This document shows positions 8,371-16,275 of a stretch of 64,000 nucleotides of DNA, piece by piece; the first letter of the stretch is position 1, and every line of letters starts with the position of its first letter. The translations under genes were made by a program, and so were the position numbers. The stretch lies in NCBI GenBank assembly GCA_021798985.1, contig JAJZBI010000012.1, positions 30,714 through 94,713 on the forward strand. Reading direction: 5' to 3'. A model generated the notes under the pieces. That model saw nothing but the letters and a program-made list of their open reading frames with translations, did not search any database and was not told the DNA's origin. Source of the DNA: Actinomycetes bacterium. Its GTDB lineage: Bacteria; Actinomycetota; Acidimicrobiia; Acidimicrobiales; Bog-793.

Positions 8371-9599
8371 TCCTTCTGTTGGTCGGGGTTTCCGTTGTCC
8401 GCGGGCTTGGGGATGGCGCGGGCACGGAAGCGTAGCGGCGGTTCGGTGTACTCCTCGATCGCGTGCGCGATCCAGCCGGCGGCGCGGGCGATCGTGAAGA
8501 TCGTCTCGCCTGCGGTCGCCGGCATGTGCGCCGTGGTGGAGAGGGCGCCCAACGCGAAGTCGATGTTCGGCCGGACCTCGGAATGGCGGTGGGCGGCGTC
8601 GATCAAGGCGCGGGCGGCTCGCAGACCGCGCGCCGTGGGGGCAGTCGTTTGGATCATGTCGAGCAGGACCGCTGCTCTCGGGTCGCCGTCGGAGTAGAGC
8701 CGGTGGCCGAAACCGGGGAGGTGCCGGTGCGTCTCCAGCGCGGTCGCCAGCGCCGTGGCGGGGTCTGCGGTGGTGGCGTCCTCGATCATCCGGTGGACCA
8801 GAGCGCTGGCGCCCGCATGAAGCGGCCCCGCGATCGAGCCGAGTCCGGCGAGGACGACGGAGAACGGGTCGGCCCGCACCGACGCGGCGACCCTGGCGGT
8901 CACGGTCGAGGACGCCAGCTCGTGATCTGCGAGCAGGACCAGCGCCGCGTTGAGCGCGGCGACCAGGCCCGGCGTCGGCCGACCGCCCGCGAGGCGACCC
9001 CAGAGCAGGCCGGCGATGCTGGCGCGGATCGGCGGACGGTCGCCTACCAATGCGAGCCGTGCCACCCGCGCATCGGATGCGCCCGGTACGGCGGCGGCCA
9101 TGCTCGCGATCAGCCGCCGGGCGCTGGCGGTCATGGCCGGGGTGCTCAGGTCTGAGCGCAGCGGCTCGGCCGCCGAACTGATGACGACGGCGACGCGCAT
9201 CCTGTCGCGAGCAGACTCAAGCTCATCCGGGAGGGCCATCGGGTACGGCTCCCAGCCAAGGACGGGCACGTCGTCACGTCCGGTCCACAGCCAGTCGGCG
9301 ACCTCCTCGAAAGAGTGGGTTCGCGCGAGCGCGCTGGCGTCGCGTCCGCGGTAGCGAATCCGCTGATCCACGATCGTCGTCAACCCGGTCTCCACGATCA
9401 GGTCCAGCGCCGACGGCCGACTGGTGCGGCGCGGGCGGCCCCGCCGGGCCAGCGTCTCGACCTCCTGCGGGTCGAAGACGCTGCGGCGCGAGCCGGGCTG
9501 CCCGCGGGCGGTGAGTACGCCGCGGCTGACGTAGGCGTAGACGGTGTCGAGCTTGACCCCGAGCCGAGCGGCGACCTCCTGTGCGGTCATCCCAGACAT
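8367..9599 (-). CDS. Citrate synthase-family protein with N-terminal HTH domain
   Basis: 410 residues from ATG 9599 (MSGMTAQEVAARLG). Residues 1-55 form a MerR/excisionase-like HTH (QEVAARLGVKLDTVYAYVSR) with a wing-like DPQEVETLARRG. The rest is a citrate/methylcitrate synthase fold with catalytic histidines in AGPLHAGAS and PGFGHRLY and the catalytic Asp in RPNIDFALG. HTH-fused citrate synthases occur in Actinobacteria and may act as regulators, enzymes or both. The gene is divergent from a second citrate synthase with 46 bp between start codons, and a palindrome in that gap could be its own binding site. Confidence 0.88.
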   Translation of the reverse strand: MSGMTAQEVAARLGVKLDTVYAYVSRGVLTARGQPGSRRSVFDPQEVETLARRGRPRRTSRPSALDLIVETGLTTIVDQRIRYRGRDASALARTHSFEEVADWLWTGRDDVPVLGWEPYPMALPDELESARDRMRVAVVISSAAEPLRSDLSTPAMTASARRLIASMAAAVPGASDARVARLALVGDRPPIRASIAGLLWGRLAGGRPTPGLVAALNAALVLLADHELASSTVTARVAASVRADPFSVVLAGLGSIAGPLHAGASALVHRMIEDATTADPATALATALETHRHLPGFGHRLYSDGDPRAAVLLDMIQTTAPTARGLRAARALIDAAHRHSEVRPNIDFALGALSTTAHMPATAGETIFTIARAAGWIAHAIEEYTEPPLRFRARAIPKPADNGNPDQQKD

Positions 9600-9617
9600 G
9601 ACTTGATGATAATCAAC
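9600..9617 (-). promoter_or_regulatory. Operator-like palindrome between divergent citrate-synthase genes
   Basis: Reads TTGATGATAATCAA on the plus strand (TTGAT, 4-nt spacer, ATCAA). In the minus orientation it is GTTGATTATCATCAAGTC, nearly identical to the site at 8356-8370. It lies directly upstream of the minus-strand start and 29 bp from the plus-strand start, so binding could control both. Confidence 0.55.
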
Positions 9618-9645
9618 CTTGAATAAGCAGCAAGCGCTGGACACA

Positions 9646-10818
9646 ATGAAATTCATGTCAAGCGTCGCAGACCTGCCACCCGGCACCGTTGACGTGCCAC
9701 GAGGCCTCAAGGGCGTGGTCGTCGCCGAGACCGAGATCGGCGACGTACGCGGCTCCGAGGGCTTCTACCACTACCGGCAGTACTCGGCCGTCGAACTCGC
9801 CAAAGCCCGGCCGCTGGAGGACGTTTGGCGGCTGCTGATCGACGGGACACTGCCCAACACCCCAGCGGAGCGCGCTACGTTCTGCGACGAAGTACGGCCA
9901 CTGCGGGCACTCCCACCTGCACTCGCCTCGGTGCTGCCCGCCATCGCCAGAGCATCCGATCCGATGACCGGACTGCGTACCGCGCTGTCGTTGGCCGCAG
10001 CAGAGCGAGGCTGTCGTCCGATCTACGACGTGGACCCGGCGGCGCGTCGTGCGGACGCGCTGTTCATCGCGGCCGTGACGCCCACGATCCTGACCGCCCT
10101 GTACCGGCTGCGTCACGACCAGCAGCCCGTGCCACCCCGCGACGATCTCGACTACGCCGCCAACTACCTATGGATGCTCACCGGCACCGAGCCCGAGCCA
10201 TCTCACGCCGATGCGATCAAGCACTACCTGATCTCCACGATCGACCACGGCTTCAACGCCTCGACCTTCACCGCCAGGGTCATCGCCTCCACCGGCGCCG
10301 ACATGGGAGCCTGCGTCGTCGGCGCGATCGGGGCACTCAGTGGCCCGCTGCACGGCGGCGCGCCCAGCCGAGCGCTCGACTTGCTTGACGAGATCGGCAC
10401 CCTTGACCGCGCCCGCCCGATCGTCACCGACAAGGTACTGAGCGGCGAGCGGATCATGGGCTTCGGCCACGCCGTCTACACCACCGACGACCCCCGCTCG
10501 GTAATGCTCAAACAGGTCGCCCAGCGCCTCGGCGGTCCACTCGTGGACCTCGCAACCCAAGTCGAGCAGACCGTCGTCTCAGTGCTCGCCGAGCTTAAGC
10601 CGGGACGCCATCTCTATGCGAACGTCGAGTTCTACGCCGGCGTCGTGATGTCACTTTGCGGCGTGCCACCCGAGATGTTCACGCCCACGTTCGCCGCAAG
10701 CCGCGTCATCGGATGGACCGCCAACATCATCGAGCAGGCGCACGACCCGAAGATCATCAGGCCGAGCGCCCGCTACATCGGACCACCCCCGCCGGAGCCG
10801 GTCCCGCCGTTGCTGTAG
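9646..10818 (+). CDS. Citrate synthase-family protein (citrate/2-methylcitrate synthase type)
   Basis: 390 residues from ATG 9646; a TTG at 9619 is a less likely alternative. Motifs in order: EGFYHYRQYSAVELA, the first catalytic His in SGPLHGGAPS, the second in MGFGHAVYTTDDPR, and the third catalytic segment as NVEFYAGVVMS. In textbook citrate synthases that segment is NVDFY, so the catalytic Asp is replaced by Glu here. Condensation of acetyl- or propionyl-CoA with oxaloacetate is the family reaction; the substrate is open. It is paired divergently with the HTH-fused paralogue, and the two may form a hetero-complex or a regulator-enzyme pair. Confidence 0.88.
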   Translation: MKFMSSVADLPPGTVDVPRGLKGVVVAETEIGDVRGSEGFYHYRQYSAVELAKARPLEDVWRLLIDGTLPNTPAERATFCDEVRPLRALPPALASVLPAIARASDPMTGLRTALSLAAAERGCRPIYDVDPAARRADALFIAAVTPTILTALYRLRHDQQPVPPRDDLDYAANYLWMLTGTEPEPSHADAIKHYLISTIDHGFNASTFTARVIASTGADMGACVVGAIGALSGPLHGGAPSRALDLLDEIGTLDRARPIVTDKVLSGERIMGFGHAVYTTDDPRSVMLKQVAQRLGGPLVDLATQVEQTVVSVLAELKPGRHLYANVEFYAGVVMSLCGVPPEMFTPTFAASRVIGWTANIIEQAHDPKIIRPSARYIGPPPPEPVPPLL

Positions 10819-10892
10819 CCGGCTCCCGTGTCGGCCAGCCACTACGCTCGACTCCCATCCCCTTGGGGATGGGACAGCCAGGACTCCGTGGG

Positions 10893-11273
10893 TCAATCGC
10901 CTTCGCGCCTTGGCCCTATGTGATCGGCAGCGACCACGATCGCAACCAGCGCGCCATCCAGGGCCTCGTCAATGTCGGCGATGTCCTCGGGGTCCTCGGA
11001 GAGCCGTTCGCGGGTCGCGACGACGCAGAACCCGACCCGATGGGCGGCGACGTGATCGAGTAGGCGGCGCAGGTCGGGGCGGTCCATGCTCATCCCCGAG
11101 TAGCCGACATCAACGAACTCGTCGGCCGTCCGCAACCCGAGACGCTGCGCGGCGAGCCCGATCTGCGCGCGCTGATGCTCGACCTGGCGTGCCGCCTCAT
11201 CGGTGGTCGTGGGCGCGACGCGGATGTAGGAGACGGCGGGCAGGTCGCTCGGGGACCAGTCCTCGGCACTCAT
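10893..11273 (-). CDS. Small serine-recombinase-like domain protein, catalytic Ser absent
   Basis: 126 residues matching the N-terminal resolvase fold: SYIRVAPTTTDEAARQVEHQ, DVGYSGMSMDRPDLRRLLD and VVATRERLSEDPEDI. In active serine recombinases the first motif reads YxRVS with the nucleophilic Ser; here it is RVA. There is no C-terminal DNA-binding domain. It is therefore probably not a recombinase and may be a regulatory or structural derivative found with mobile elements. It overlaps the upstream membrane-protein gene by 4 nt (ATGA), making a two-gene operon. Confidence 0.7.
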   Translation of the reverse strand: MSAEDWSPSDLPAVSYIRVAPTTTDEAARQVEHQRAQIGLAAQRLGLRTADEFVDVGYSGMSMDRPDLRRLLDHVAAHRVGFCVVATRERLSEDPEDIADIDEALDGALVAIVVAADHIGPRREGD

Positions 11274-11656
11274 GACGCCTGCGCGGCCGGTACCCGGTCC
11301 ATGCGCCCGGCCTCGACGGGGTGCGTGCGCTGCCAGTCACGCAGCAGCACCTTCTCCTGATGGCGGACCCGCAGCAACCGGACCACCGAGGTCGGGATCA
11401 GGAACATGAACCGGCAGGCGTTCCAGAACCCGACGATGAAGAACAGATTGACCCAGCCCGGCCCACCGTCACGAACGATCGAACCCGCAGCGACCATGAC
11501 CAGGCCGTAGACGACGATCCCGGCGAGGCCGACGAGCGGCCCCCACTTGATGCCGGAACGGGTGTGGACGCGGCGGAGGACGATGTTGCTTGGGCAGAAC
11601 CGCTGCGCCAGGCCGTAGAGGCGGGAACTGAGTGCCCAACTGGCTGCGAAGATCAT
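11270..11656 (-). CDS. Small membrane protein of a mobile element, function unknown
   Basis: 128 residues from ATG 11656, with an AGAGGG ribosome site just upstream. Two hydrophobic segments are visible: one around GPLVGLAGIVVYGLVMVAAG and a second around WVNLFFIVGFWNACRFMFLI. A basic region follows (RLLRVRHQEKVLLRDWQR). It is the first gene of a two-gene operon with the recombinase-like protein. A transposon end lies 77 bp upstream, which may have cut it from its native promoter. No family name is recalled with confidence. Confidence 0.6.
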   Translation of the reverse strand: MIFAASWALSSRLYGLAQRFCPSNIVLRRVHTRSGIKWGPLVGLAGIVVYGLVMVAAGSIVRDGGPGWVNLFFIVGFWNACRFMFLIPTSVVRLLRVRHQEKVLLRDWQRTHPVEAGRMDRVPAAQAS

Positions 11657-11732
11657 GACGGCCCTCTTGTTGGCCGGCGGGCACGGTGAGCACGTGAGCG
11701 GCATTCACGCTGATCACCGCTCGTGGACGCGC

Positions 11733-11795
11733 TGTCGCTGCACGTGCCCACCGTGTCGCCATCCGTCCTCAGGCTGTCGGGATCACTCGCCGGTG
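11733..11795 (+). repeat. Left-end TGTCG repeats of the transposon, 21-bp spacing
   Basis: TGTCG occurs at 11733, 11754 and 11775, exactly 21 bp apart, about two helical turns. This fits an array of transposase-binding sites at a transposon end. The third unit overlaps the 3' end of the ATPase gene. The right end has only one clear unit. Confidence 0.55.
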
Positions 11796-12598
11796 ATCTC
11801 GGCGACGGCCATCTGCGCCGAGGACTCGTCCACGATCGCCTTCTTCTGGGCGTAGGCGGCGACGAGGGACTGGACCGCCAGGTTGTTGACCGCCCGGGGA
11901 AGTCCCCGGCTCACCTGGTGGACGAGCGCGATCGCGTCGTCGGAGAACAGGGTGTCGGAACGCCCGGCGAGGGCCAGGTGATGGGCGAGGTACTCGCCGG
12001 TCTCGGTCGCGCTCATGCCCTGGAGGTGGTAGCGGAGGGCGATGCGTTGGTCGAGGGCGGCGAAGGCCCCGAGGCGGATCCGTCGCCGCAGCGTGGGCTG
12101 GCCGCAGAGCACGAGCGAGAAGGGGCTCACCGAGTCGAGCTCGGCGTTCATGAGCAGGCGGATGCCTTCGAGCTGCTCTGGCGAGCACAGGTGCGCCTCG
12201 TCGATGGCGAGCACGACCCTCTTTCCGCGTTCTGCGACCTCTTGGGCGAGGAGATCCGCCGTCTGGGGCACGAGCGCTGCGGCGTGGAACCGAGGGATGC
12301 CGCCAAGCGCGGTGACGATCGCTGCGTGCAGGCCCCGGACCCCGACGGTCGGGTTCGAGAGGTAGACGACGCTGTGGCGCGACGGCTCGAGGGCGGAGAT
12401 GGCGGCACGAAGCGCCACGGTCTTCCCGGCGCCGACCTCGCCGGTGACGACGCCTGCAGCTCCCTCTGCGACGAGGAAGGAGATGCGCGCCACGGCCTCT
12501 TGCTGGGAGGCCTGGCGATGGAGCGCTCCTGGTGCGACGTCCTTGCCGAAGGGCATCTTCGAGAACCCGTAGTGGGCACGGAGGCGCTCGATGCTCAT
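11783..12598 (-). CDS. AAA ATPase transposition partner (TniB/ExeA-like)
   Basis: 271 residues. Walker A is GEVGAGKT (about residues 53-60), Walker B is VVLAIDEAHLCS and a sensor region reads FSLVLCGQPTLRRRI. This ExeA/TniB/MuB-like layout belongs to ATPases that bind target DNA and activate a DDE transposase. Its start overlaps the stop of the transposase gene by 4 nt (ATGA at 12595-12598). The opening MSIERLRAHYGFSKMPFGKD is typical of ExeA-like ATPases linked to this transposase type. Confidence 0.88.
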   Translation of the reverse strand: MSIERLRAHYGFSKMPFGKDVAPGALHRQASQQEAVARISFLVAEGAAGVVTGEVGAGKTVALRAAISALEPSRHSVVYLSNPTVGVRGLHAAIVTALGGIPRFHAAALVPQTADLLAQEVAERGKRVVLAIDEAHLCSPEQLEGIRLLMNAELDSVSPFSLVLCGQPTLRRRIRLGAFAALDQRIALRYHLQGMSATETGEYLAHHLALAGRSDTLFSDDAIALVHQVSRGLPRAVNNLAVQSLVAAYAQKKAIVDESSAQMAVAEITGE

Positions 12599-14022
12599 CG
12601 TGCCGCCTCCTCGTCCTCGTCATGGTCCTCGCCGAGCGGCCGGTCGGCGTCGAGGTCCCACGACGGCGGCGAGCAGAGCACGGCGTCCTCGCCGTGGTCC
12701 TCCTCCTCGGGCTCGTCATCGCCGCCGGCGGGATCGCCGAGGCCGTCATAGGAGATGCGGCGGCGGGAGAGCTCGTCCTCGTGGCGAGCCTGGACGATGC
12801 CGAGGTAGTCGATCCCGGTCGGCTCGACGACGAGCGGCGGCGGCGCGACGCGGGGATGGCTGTGGCGCCTGAGCACGTGAGGGACGGCCTTGCCCATCTC
12901 TCGGCCCTCGAAGTGCACCTCGATGTCGGAGAGGTCGAAGGGGTCGAAGACGAGCTCGACGCCGCGTCCGACGAGCACGGGATCGACCTCGTAGGCGTTC
13001 CCGAACAAGGTGACGGTCCCGGTCTTTGCCACCCGGCGGCGCTCGGACCACAAGAACGCGGCGCGCAGCTGCTCGGGGCTCGGCACCTTTGGCGGACCGG
13101 CCGAGCCGAACCGCTCGATCGGGGCCTCGCCGGTCTCCGAATGGGCTCGGCGGTGATAGATCGTCTCGACCCAGGCCGAGAACCGCCGGTTCAGCTGGGT
13201 GAGGTCAGAGACGACGGCCGGGTCGATCTCGACGAGGAACTGGTGGCGGACGGTCTCGAACGCTCGCTCGATCTTGCCCCGGCCCTCTGGTCTTCCGGGT
13301 CGACTATGGACAAGGGTGATGCCGAGACAGGCACAGGCTCGGAGCAGCTGGCGGGAGACCATGGCCGAGCCGTTGTCCAGGTAGAGACGGCGGGGAAGGC
13401 CCCGGCGCTCGATGCCCGAGCGAAGGGCGGCCTCGAGACGCAGCGTGTCCTCGGCGATGCCCCAGCGATAGCCGGTGAAGGCGCGGCTGTGGTCGTCGAT
13501 GAAGCAGAACAGGTAGGTCTTCTTGTTCCCGATCACCGGGCCGTGGAGCGCGTCGCCGGTCCACAGCTCGTTCGCCTCGCCGGCCTCGAAGCGCCCGAAG
13601 GCGACGACCGGGTGGGCGATCTTGCGCGACAGCCCGATGCGGGCGAAGTAGCGCTGGATCGTGCGCTCGTCCGGTGACCAGCCGTTCACCGTTCGGAGCA
13701 GCTCGCAGACGTGCGCTGCGGTGCGCTCGGGGCGCTCGCGGCGCAACCGCTCCGCGAGGTCGAGCACCTCGGCCGGCGTGCGCGGGTTCGCGGCGCGCGC
13801 TGGCGGCTTCAGCGCCTCGAAGCCGCCGGAGCGCAGGCTGCGCACCCAGCGGTCGATCGTGCCCCGCGACACCCGCACCGCTGCGCCGCCGGGCCCGGTG
13901 TGGGTCCTCTCGGCGAGCGCCCGGGCGCGCCGACCCCGCTCGGCCTTCGACAGGGCCTCATCGGTGAGCTCTTTCACGAGGCTGTAGCGGAACAGCGCCA
14001 CGTCCGTCGCTCGGTCGTCCAT
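12595..14022 (-). CDS. DDE-type transposase with Mu-like C-terminal domain
   Basis: 475 residues from ATG 14022, preceded by GGGGGA. An N-terminal HTH (VSRGTIDRWVRSLRSGGFEA) is followed by an rve/DDE core: first Asp in LWTGDALHG, second in LYLDNGSAM, Glu in RGKIERAFETVR. A beta-rich Mu C-terminal domain follows (KTGTVTLFGNAYEVDPVLVG). The last ~60 residues are very acidic (DDEPEEEDHGEDA, EDHDEDEEAAR), perhaps the surface that contacts the ATPase. No internal stop or shift is seen. Confidence 0.9.
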   Translation of the reverse strand: MDDRATDVALFRYSLVKELTDEALSKAERGRRARALAERTHTGPGGAAVRVSRGTIDRWVRSLRSGGFEALKPPARAANPRTPAEVLDLAERLRRERPERTAAHVCELLRTVNGWSPDERTIQRYFARIGLSRKIAHPVVAFGRFEAGEANELWTGDALHGPVIGNKKTYLFCFIDDHSRAFTGYRWGIAEDTLRLEAALRSGIERRGLPRRLYLDNGSAMVSRQLLRACACLGITLVHSRPGRPEGRGKIERAFETVRHQFLVEIDPAVVSDLTQLNRRFSAWVETIYHRRAHSETGEAPIERFGSAGPPKVPSPEQLRAAFLWSERRRVAKTGTVTLFGNAYEVDPVLVGRGVELVFDPFDLSDIEVHFEGREMGKAVPHVLRRHSHPRVAPPPLVVEPTGIDYLGIVQARHEDELSRRRISYDGLGDPAGGDDEPEEEDHGEDAVLCSPPSWDLDADRPLGEDHDEDEEAAR

Positions 14023-14074
14023 CACGTCCCCCTTCTCGGTCCGCCCATTGGGCAGGAGAAGGCTGCTCGGCCGC

Positions 14075-14656
14075 TCAGGGCGCTCGGAAGGTGCAGCTCG
14101 TGTTGGCGAGCAGCCGCCCGCCGGTGAGCACCGACGCCCACCGAAAGCCCGGCCGGGGGCCGAGGCGACGGCCGGCCGCGCGCATGGCGACCCCGAGCGC
14201 CTCGACGGCATCGGCGAAGGGAGCGCCCTGGGCGACGATCGGCTCGAGCTCGGGGTCGAGGGCGTGGGCCATCGCCCACAGCCCGACCCGCAGCTCCTCG
14301 GCGCAGGCCGCGAACCGGCGCAGCCAGCGGCGAACGGTGTCGAAGGGGACGCCGAGCTCGGTGGCGATGACGGCGCTCGCCTGCTTCTTCGCCTTGGTCA
14401 CGAGCGCCGACACGATCGTGGACACGCTGTCCCGCCGGCGCAGCAGGCAGCGATCCGGGAGCAGCACGTGGGACCTCGCGCAGGCGCTGCAGCGCGACCG
14501 CCGCACCGAGAGGCGCTCCTCTTGACCGGCCTCCCGAACCGCCCGCTCCCTCGCCCATCCCCACGGCCGGAGCACCCCAGCACAGCTCGGGCAGGAGAGC
14601 TTCCCGGTGGAAAGGAACAGCTCGACCGCGGCCGGGTCGCTCTCTACGATGAGCAC
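14075..14656 (-). CDS. DUF6431 zinc-finger/HTH protein of the transposon
   Basis: 193 residues from GTG 14656 (VLIVESDPAAVELFLSTG). A zinc-ribbon-like CPSC...C (LSCPSCAGVLRPWG) and a second pair CSAC (SRCSACARSHVLLPDRC) come first. An HTH-like region (ASAVIATELGVPFDTVRRWLRRF) follows. The protein matches DUF6431 as recalled next to such transposases. It is probably an end-recognition or accessory protein; 52 bp separate it from the transposase gene. Confidence 0.75.
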   Translation of the reverse strand: MLIVESDPAAVELFLSTGKLSCPSCAGVLRPWGWARERAVREAGQEERLSVRRSRCSACARSHVLLPDRCLLRRRDSVSTIVSALVTKAKKQASAVIATELGVPFDTVRRWLRRFAACAEELRVGLWAMAHALDPELEPIVAQGAPFADAVEALGVAMRAAGRRLGPRPGFRWASVLTGGRLLANTSCTFRAP

Positions 14657-14681
14657 GGACGCCCTCCGGGGTGTTTGTGGA

Positions 14682-14722
14682 GGACCTCCCCGTCGACTGG
14701 TCAAGGTGGAGCGGGGAGGTCC
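14682..14722. repeat. Inverted repeat upstream of the DUF6431 gene
   Basis: GGACCTCCCCG (14682-14692) and its complement CGGGGAGGTCC (14712-14722) with a 19-nt spacer. They lie inside the right end of the transposon, 26 bp upstream of the first gene. They may bind a transposon-encoded protein or form an RNA hairpin. Confidence 0.45.
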
Positions 14723-14765
14723 TTGCGCGTCAGGACGTCCCCACGCTGTCGTCACCGCACCGACA

Positions 14766-15049
14766 GCGCAACCACGCGTCCACCTGCTCGCCGTCAACGC
14801 CGTCGGTGTCGCCACCTGCCTGGCCGGTGCTCAGCGAGCGTGTCGTTCAACACCTCTTTCTGGTCAGACACGCCCAGGGCGCGTCAGATTGCGGGAGTGG
14901 CAGTCCAGAAAAGAGGGCAACCCAAGCCGGAGCCGGGTGCAGCGCCGAAGCGTCGATAGATGTTCTCTGCCAGCACTCAGACTAGCGCTGGCACCGGGCG
15001 GATGGAAGGGAAGATGCGCCGTCCAGTGATGTGTGCCGACGCCGGTGTA
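14766..15049. other. Non-coding spacer right of the transposon
   Basis: No complete gene. A minus-strand fragment around 14780-14870 reads VSDQKEVLNDTLAEH, like the N-terminus of a transposase, cut by the transposon end. It is too short to assign. Confidence 0.3.
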
Positions 15050-15496
15050 TTACGCGACCGTCGCGACCTTCCTGCGCCCGCCTGGTCTGATCGTCACCGC
15101 TCGCTCGACCAGCACCCGCCGGATCGTCTGATCCGCCACGCCCAACCGCTGACCCAGGCTGTGCAGCGTCCAACCCTCTCGATACAGGACGACCGCCTCG
15201 TCAATCTGCGCCTCGGTCATGACCGGCCGCGTCTTGCCTGCACGGGCGACGTGCTTGGCGACCGTCGTGCGATGAAGCTCGTAGACCTTCGCCAGCTCGC
15301 AGACACGAGCACCGGCCTCATACTCGGCGATCAACGCCTCCAGCTCGGCTGGAGAGAGCCGCCGCTGAACCTGCCGCAGCACGCGCACGTTCGGACCCCG
15401 CGCATCCTCAAACACCGTCACCGGCGACTCTTGGGCCGCGTTGCCGCCCTTGTCGACCCGACGAAGTAGCCGCCTGACCAGGGATTTTGCGGACAT
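15050..15496 (-). CDS. HTH-domain protein, resembles a recombinase DNA-binding domain
   Basis: 148 residues from ATG 15496. Two HTH-like units are visible: ELEALIAEYEAGARVCELAK with VYELHRTTVAKHVAR, then AQIDEAVVLYREGWTLHSLG with QRLGVADQTIRRVL. The second resembles the Hin/resolvase C-terminal HTH. There is no catalytic recombinase domain. It may be a small regulator or the stranded DNA-binding part of a resolvase; an AT-rich upstream region could be its promoter. Confidence 0.5.
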   Translation of the reverse strand: MSAKSLVRRLLRRVDKGGNAAQESPVTVFEDARGPNVRVLRQVQRRLSPAELEALIAEYEAGARVCELAKVYELHRTTVAKHVARAGKTRPVMTEAQIDEAVVLYREGWTLHSLGQRLGVADQTIRRVLVERAVTIRPGGRRKVATVA

Positions 15497-15610
15497 GCAA
15501 GAGTTTGAGAACTCTCTACGTAGGTCCACCGCGAATTTCGGGGAATCGTTGCTGGCACACGCCGGTCGTCCTGCGGCAGTCCCTGGCGGACTCGAACTGG
15601 GCTTGGGCAA

Positions 15611-16024
15611 TTACAGCGTCGGGATCGTCTCGAAACGTTGCCGCCCTCGGAACCGGTAGATCTGAAAGTCGGCGTCGAGGGTGAAGATTCGCCGATCGCC
15701 GCGCTCCTCCGCGAACGCCACGAGGGTGGCGTCCGCCAGGTCCATCGGTCGATCCGCGTACTGGTCCATCAATCGAGCGCTCCGGTCGACGGCGGATGGC
15801 GGGAGGTCTGCGACGACGAGTCGGTCAGTTGACACGAGGCGCCAGAGTGCTTGCTGAGCTCGAATGCCTCCAGCGCGGGCGAGCAGGTACATCGCTTCGG
15901 TGAACGCCGGCCACGTCGTGACGAGCGGGAGGATCAGGTGATCGAGTGCATCCATGCACGAAGCGTGGTCGGGCTCGTCGGCATCGATGATCGCGATGAG
16001 CGGACCTGCGTCGGTGAGCGTCAC
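15611..16024 (-). CDS. PIN-domain toxin (VapC type)
   Basis: 137 residues, the usual VapC size. Acidic active-site residues are visible in order: Asp of LTDAGPLIAIID, Glu of FTEAMYLLA, Asp of MDLADATLVAFAEE and Asp of FTLDADFQIYRF. VapC proteins are metal-dependent ribonucleases that cut specific tRNAs or rRNA. Its start overlaps the antitoxin stop by 4 nt (ATGA, 16021-16024), the standard coupled arrangement. Confidence 0.88.
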   Translation of the reverse strand: MTLTDAGPLIAIIDADEPDHASCMDALDHLILPLVTTWPAFTEAMYLLARAGGIRAQQALWRLVSTDRLVVADLPPSAVDRSARLMDQYADRPMDLADATLVAFAEERGDRRIFTLDADFQIYRFRGRQRFETIPTL

Positions 16025-16266
16025 CGGCGTCTGCGGTCCTCTGCCAGGGTTTCGGTGAACGCGGCGCCGGTCCGGCGGGCTCGGCCGCCGCCACCGTGAA
16101 CCACCCCGGCCACATCCGTGAAACGCTCGCTCGGGTGGCCGGCGAGCGTCTCCTCGGCTCGTTCTGCCGCAGCCCGGCGGAGGAATTCGGACACGGATTC
16201 GCCCTTCGCTGCCGCTGCGCGGCGTACCTTCTCGTCAAGGTCGGGATCAAGCCGAAGGCTTCGCAT
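16021..16266 (-). CDS. Ribbon-helix-helix antitoxin (VapB type)
   Basis: 81 residues. The N-terminal RHH reads MRSLRLDPDLDEKVRRAAAA then GESVSEFLRRAAAERAEE. The C-terminal half is basic and low in order, as expected for the toxin-wrapping tail. A perfect inverted repeat lies just upstream and is the likely autoregulatory operator. Confidence 0.85.
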   Translation of the reverse strand: MRSLRLDPDLDEKVRRAAAAKGESVSEFLRRAAAERAEETLAGHPSERFTDVAGVVHGGGGRARRTGAAFTETLAEDRRRR

Positions 16267-16275
16267 GTGGTAAGT

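Larger units (their letters stand above)
11733..14765 (-). mobile_element. Three-gene transposon (DUF6431 / DDE transposase / AAA ATPase)
   Basis: About 3.03 kb. The left end begins TGTCGCTGC at 11733; the right end, read inward from 14765, begins TGTCGGTGC. GCGC flanks both sides (11729-11732 and 14766-14769), which may be a 4-bp duplication or chance, since it is self-complementary. All three genes are on the minus strand: DUF6431 first, then the transposase, then the ATPase. TGT ends, a Mu-type transposase and an AAA partner follow the logic of Tn7/Tn5053/Mu-like elements. The exact ends are inferred from the repeats. Confidence 0.7.
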
